Assembly: GCA_030838815.1 (NCBI GenBank)
Contig: JAUZEX010000863.1
Coordinates: forward strand, 1 to 7,820
DNA: 7,820 nucleotides
Direction of reading: 5' to 3'
DNA from: Actinomycetota bacterium
GTDB taxonomy: Bacteria > Actinomycetota > Acidimicrobiia > IMCC26256 > BP-133
Shown here: in pieces, positions 6,609 to 7,820 of the stretch
How positions within the stretch are numbered: the stretch's first letter is position 1
Layout: each line of letters starts with the position of its first letter
Translations under genes and position numbers: made by a program
The notes under the pieces: model-generated
The model's input: only the letters and a program-made list of their open reading frames with translations
Told to the model about the DNA's origin: nothing
Database searches by the model: none

Positions 6609-7811
6609 TCACCCGGCCCGTTCCTCGGCGCCGGCGGCATCATCCTCCAGCGCGGCGCGGATGAAGTTCCCAACGGCTTCCGACTCGATGAGGAACGAGT
6701 CGTGGCCGTACAGCGACGAGATCACCGTGACCTCTGGCCGCCCCGGCAGCAGCTCGGCCAGCTCCTGCTGCAGCCGCAGCGGGTAGAGCCGGTCGCTGTC
6801 GATGCCGGCCACCGCGACCCGGCACCGCACCGCTCCGAGCGCCTGGGCCAGCCCGCCCCGCCCCCGCCCGACGTCGTGGTGGTTCATGGCCTCGGACAGC
6901 ACGACATAGGACCCCGCATCGAACCGCCGGGCCAGCTTGTCCGCATGATGGTCGAGATAGGACTCGACGGCATACCGGCCGTGCTCGGCGCCGACGCCAC
7001 GCCCCTCGGCCTCGGCGGGCGCGGTAGCTCCCCCCAACGGGTCCTCCCCGGGCTGGGCGGCGCGGCCGAAGCGGGCCTGCAGCTCTGGCTCGCTGCGATA
7101 GCTCAGGTGGCCGATCCGGCGGGCGATGCCCATCCCCCGGTGGGGCCCGTCACCGGGGGCGGCGTCGTAGTAGTCCCCACCCCGGAAGCCCGGGTCGGCC
7201 CTGATGGCCTCGTTCTGGACCGAGCACAGCCCGATCTCCTCCGCGCTGGCCGCCGCGCCGCACGCCACCACCACGGCCAGGCCGAGCCGGTCGGGGTGGC
7301 CGACCGCCCACTCCAGGGCCCGCATCCCGCCCATCGAGCCGCCGATGACCGCCGCCCAGCGCTCGATGCCGAGGGCATCGGCCATGGCGGCCTCCACGGC
7401 CACCTGGTCCCGGATCGTGATGCGGGGGAACCGGCTGCCGTACGGCTGCCCGTCCGGCGCCGGCGACGACGGGCCGGTCGTGCCCTGGCACCCGCCGAGG
7501 ACGTTGGGGCAGACCACGAACCAGCGGTTCGTGTCGATGTCCTTGCCGGGGCCGATCGAGTGGTCCCACCAGCCGGGATAGCGGTGGCCGGGCCCGGCCG
7601 GGCCGGCGGCATGGCTGTCGCCGGTGAGGGCGTGGGCCACGAGGACGGCGTTGCTCCCGGCGCGGTCCAGCTCCCCCCAGGTCTCGTAGGCGACGACGAC
7701 CGGTGAGAGGGTGCCGCCGAGCTCCAGTTCGAGCGGCCCGTCCGGCGGGGCGAACAGCGTGAGGAACTGCCGCTGCCCGGCGGGATCCCCCGGCCGCCAG
7801 GCCCCGGTCAC
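6609..7811 (-). CDS. metX: Homoserine O-acetyltransferase, alpha/beta-hydrolase fold
   Basis: This gene encodes 400 residues from GTG 7811 to TGA 6609-6611. It transfers acetyl from acetyl-CoA to L-homoserine, the entry step to methionine; the product feeds MetY and MetB downstream. Motifs are HALTGDSH (60-67), GPAGPGHRYPGWWD (70-83), NVLGGCQGTTGPSS (103-116) and RDQV (134-137). The nucleophile elbow GGSMGG holds Ser159; Asp340 (SDRLYPLRLQQE) and His370 (YGHDSF) complete the triad. It resembles M. tuberculosis MetX (MetA) as recalled, with roughly 17 extra residues at about 258-276 (Gly/Ala/Glu-rich), probably a surface loop. The start is uncertain: the frame remains open to base 7820 (three Pro codons) and no ribosome binding site is visible in the nine bases available, so the protein may begin a little upstream. 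Acetyl rather than succinyl use is inferred from the family and the adjacent O-acetylhomoserine sulfhydrylase. Confidence 0.9.
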   Translation of the reverse strand: MTGAWRPGDPAGQRQFLTLFAPPDGPLELELGGTLSPVVVAYETWGELDRAGSNAVLVAHALTGDSHAAGPAGPGHRYPGWWDHSIGPGKDIDTNRWFVVCPNVLGGCQGTTGPSSPAPDGQPYGSRFPRITIRDQVAVEAAMADALGIERWAAVIGGSMGGMRALEWAVGHPDRLGLAVVVACGAAASAEEIGLCSVQNEAIRADPGFRGGDYYDAAPGDGPHRGMGIARRIGHLSYRSEPELQARFGRAAQPGEDPLGGATAPAEAEGRGVGAEHGRYAVESYLDHHADKLARRFDAGSYVVLSEAMNHHDVGRGRGGLAQALGAVRCRVAVAGIDSDRLYPLRLQQELAELLPGRPEVTVISSLYGHDSFLIESEAVGNFIRAALEDDAAGAEERAG

Positions 7812-7820
7812 CGGCGGCGG

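Larger units (their letters stand above)
1970..7811 (-). other. Probable five-gene methionine/cysteine operon metX-cbs-metB-metY-CoA-binding protein
   Basis: All five genes run the same way with junctions of 52 bases (metX-cbs), 4-base ATGA overlap (cbs-metB), 11 bases (metB-metY) and 4-base ATGA overlap (metY-CoA-binding). No terminator-like hairpin with a T-run, and no convincing -10/-35 pair, was seen inside the block. The products form a connected pathway from homoserine to O-acetylhomoserine, homocysteine, cystathionine and cysteine. The promoter and any S-adenosylmethionine-responsive or repressor site must lie right of position 7811, outside the window. Co-transcription is inferred from spacing. 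Confidence 0.8.

Noticed and set aside
4955..6664. A 569-codon open frame on the plus strand opposite cbs, and similar long frames opposite metB, metY and metX
   Set aside because: Frames like these are expected in very GC-rich coding DNA because stop codons are rare. The products are Arg/Pro/His/Gly-rich with no family motifs, while the minus-strand frames carry complete catalytic motifs.
4901..6673. Starting cbs at 6673 (590 residues) instead of 6556
   Set aside because: That start would overlap metX by 65 bases and adds non-family residues, whereas ATG 6556 has a well-placed GGAGGG.
1..7820. A defence, mobile or otherwise novel multi-gene system
   Set aside because: No transposase, integrase, nuclease, toxin-antitoxin, inverted repeats, direct-repeat arrays or compositional shift were seen. 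Five of the six genes are recognisable sulfur amino acid metabolism or family members.

Overview
The window is very GC-rich DNA with G or C at nearly every third codon position, packed with genes on both strands. It looks like an actinobacterium. The secreted protein at the left end carries 'GYW...SDGG.F.FGDA.FFGS' repeats, which I associate mainly with Acidimicrobiia and related Actinobacteria. The sulfur genes also read like the mycobacterial Cbs, MetB and MetX proteins as I recall them. The lineage assignment is inference.

Layout. Positions 1-1956 (+) hold the 3' part of a gene for a probable secreted zinc metalloprotease-like protein. It has an HELMH motif, a Pro/Gly/Ser/Thr linker and six C-terminal repeats of about 42 residues that may form a beta-propeller. 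Its start lies left of the window. After a 13-base convergent gap, positions 1970-7811 (-) hold five genes in one tight block. In transcription order they are metX (homoserine O-acetyltransferase), cbs (cystathionine beta-synthase with an extra 97-residue N-terminal region), a metB-type cystathionine gamma-synthase/lyase, metY (O-acetylhomoserine sulfhydrylase) and a small CoA-binding-fold protein. The metX-cbs gap is 52 bases and the metB-metY gap is 11. The cbs-metB and metY-CoA-binding junctions are 4-base ATGA overlaps. This is a probable single operon whose promoter and any riboswitch lie beyond the right edge.

How the genes work together. MetX acetylates homoserine. MetY can convert O-acetylhomoserine and sulfide directly to homocysteine, while the MetB-type enzyme can make cystathionine from O-acetylhomoserine and cysteine. 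Cbs joins homocysteine and serine into cystathionine, and a MetB/CGL-type enzyme could split that to cysteine. The block therefore encodes activation, direct sulfhydrylation and probably both directions of transsulfuration, linking methionine and cysteine pools. A lyase for the last step of forward transsulfuration (MetC) is not in the window.

No RNA genes, mobile elements, CRISPR arrays or insertion sequences were seen, and no intergenic stretch exceeds 52 bases. This is mostly a core-metabolism region. The points most worth a second look are the N-terminal extension of Cbs, whose start is backed by a strong ribosome binding site, and the protease-plus-repeat architecture of the first gene.
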